64,000 nucleotides of DNA. Origin: Paenimyroides baculatum (lineage in GTDB: Bacteria; Bacteroidota; Bacteroidia; Flavobacteriales; Flavobacteriaceae). The notes beneath the pieces are model-generated. The model was given only the letters and a program-made list of their open reading frames with translations. It was not told the origin of the DNA and did no database searches. Both the position numbers and the translations under genes were made by a program. Location of the stretch: NCBI RefSeq assembly GCF_008629655.1, contig NZ_VWSG01000005.1, positions 62,001 through 126,000 of the forward strand. The letters are read 5' to 3'. Below are positions 63,224 through 64,000 of this stretch, one piece after another; within the stretch, counting starts at the first letter, position 1; each line of letters starts with the position of its first letter.

Positions 63224-64000
63224 TTATTTATTTAGTACAGATTTTATTTTTCGTATTAATAATTCATTTAATAAATATTTATCTAGTTTGAAACCGCTAT
63301 AAATGATTGATAATATAAAAAACAGGACAGTAGATACACGGTAGGCTAATTCATTAAAATAAAAATAGCATAAAATAATTATTAAACATGAAATAATAGT
63401 AAAAAGTAAAAGTTTTTTGGATTGTTTATCTAAATTAAAACTATAATTAATCTTCGCAAAATAATAAGTATATATAGCAGATAAAATATAGTTTATTGTT
63501 ATAGCCAAACCTATTCCGTAGAGTCCAATGTATTTATAAAATACAATCGTGAATAATATGTTAAATATATCGCTTATTGAATTGATGTAAAAATATTGTT
63601 TAAAATTATTATGCGACAAAATGATATATCCTACAATATAATTAAAACCTCTAAAAAAAATTGAAACAAGACCAAAGATTAAAATCTCATATACTGGTAA
63701 AAAATTCACTGAAAACAATAATTTAATAAAAATATCACCTAAAAAATATAAAAGAAATATTGCAGGCATCAAAATTATTAAACACAATTCAAGCTGATTA
63801 TTTATTAATTTATTGATTTCAAATTTATTATCAGTTTTTAAAGACTGTGTCAATTTTGGAAAATAAAATTTATTAATCCCAATGAATAAAATCCCTACGT
63901 ACGAAACCATTAAAATATTACCTACATGATAATAACCTAAAACTACTCCTTCATCAATAGGTTTTAAATAATAACGGATTAATAAATAACCTGACAATCC
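63224..64000 (-). CDS. Wzx-type polysaccharide flippase (5' end outside window)
   Basis: An oligosaccharide flippase (MOP/PST family) fragment of 258 residues with about seven visible membrane helices (e.g. LELCLIILMPAIFLLYFLGD, LLFTIISCLIIILCYFYF). It runs to the window edge without a credible start; the apparent TTG near 63997 is internal. It moves lipid-linked repeat units across the inner membrane. It lies 11 bases before the cupin gene on the same strand, so the polysaccharide locus continues off the right side. Confidence 0.88.
   Translation of the reverse strand, partial: GLSGYLLIRYYLKPIDEGVVLGYYHVGNILMVSYVGILFIGINKFYFPKLTQSLKTDNKFEINKLINNQLELCLIILMPAIFLLYFLGDIFIKLLFSVNFLPVYEILIFGLVSIFFRGFNYIVGYIILSHNNFKQYFYINSISDIFNILFTIVFYKYIGLYGIGLAITINYILSAIYTYYFAKINYSFNLDKQSKKLLLFTIISCLIIILCYFYFNELAYRVSTVLFFILSIIYSGFKLDKYLLNELLIRKIKSVLNK

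Noticed and set aside
1..64000. tRNA, rRNA, tmRNA, prophage, integrase or IS element
   Set aside because: Looked for T-loop-like GTTCGAATC stretches in gaps and for transposase/integrase proteins; found none. Small ncRNAs cannot be excluded by eye.

Overview
The window is a 64 kb, AT-rich, gene-dense chromosomal stretch from a member of the Bacteroidota, most likely the family Flavobacteriaceae. Support comes from Flavobacteria-type gene content (small CAL67264-type and DUF6646-type proteins, many short '-SC-' lipoproteins, an LptG next to tgt, a gyrA-TPR pair), from promoters of the Bacteroidota form TAnnTTTG with no Shine-Dalgarno sites, and from dispersed palindromic repeats of a kind I associate with this group. 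I see no tRNA, rRNA, CRISPR array, prophage, integrase or transposase.

Layout. 1-5.7 kb: dnaB (3' end off the window), accA, an EamA transporter, lptG and tgt, all on minus. 5.7-8.7 kb: a frame-broken lipoprotein gene, an outer-membrane barrel protein and fumarylacetoacetase, each ended by a clear hairpin. 8.8-20.6 kb: glyA, a carboxypeptidase-regulatory-like exported protein, a large conserved protein of unknown function, an MBL hydrolase with two small genes, an esterase, a dihydroorotase-like protein lacking metal ligands, gyrA and a TPR protein. 20.6-31.9 kb: serC, holA, an HsdR_N-like small protein, a lipoprotein, a glycosyltransferase, the sixA-ppk-ppx polyphosphate operon, kdsA and an epimerase. 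32-38.8 kb: a more variable zone with a four-gene SatD-like/DUF3307/YjbR/lipoprotein operon preceded by a 28-bp-period array of dyad sites, a Nudix gene, a heptosyltransferase-like GT9 and an AAA ATPase. 38.9-57.3 kb: sucC, clpC, an ABC1 kinase, smpB, an LRR lipoprotein beside a decayed gene, pcm, two dehydrogenases, a DUF1015 protein, a YggS-type PLP protein, a ParE-type toxin-antitoxin pair, a DEDDh exonuclease/GIY-YIG fusion, a K+ channel with a zinc-ribbon tail, miaA, an acyl-ACP thioesterase and two envelope genes. 57.3-64 kb: ftsE-like ATPase, a methyltransferase, four glycosyltransferases, a sugar ketoisomerase-type cupin and a partial Wzx flippase, i.e. the edge of a surface-polysaccharide locus.

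Most of the window is ordinary core chromosome. The best candidate for something undescribed is the 28-bp dyad array (35200-35338) upstream of the SatD-like operon: a regulator with a cyclase-like N-terminal pattern and a C-terminal HTH, a multi-pass DUF3307 membrane protein, a YjbR protein and a lipoprotein, apparently transcribed together. Other points worth checking are the Cys-less zinc site of Tgt, the metal-ligand-less PyrC, two families of palindromic repeats (one pair apparently inside a terminator loop), promoters placed 4 nt before start codons (leaderless mRNAs), and duplicated promoter sequence around an LRR lipoprotein gene.
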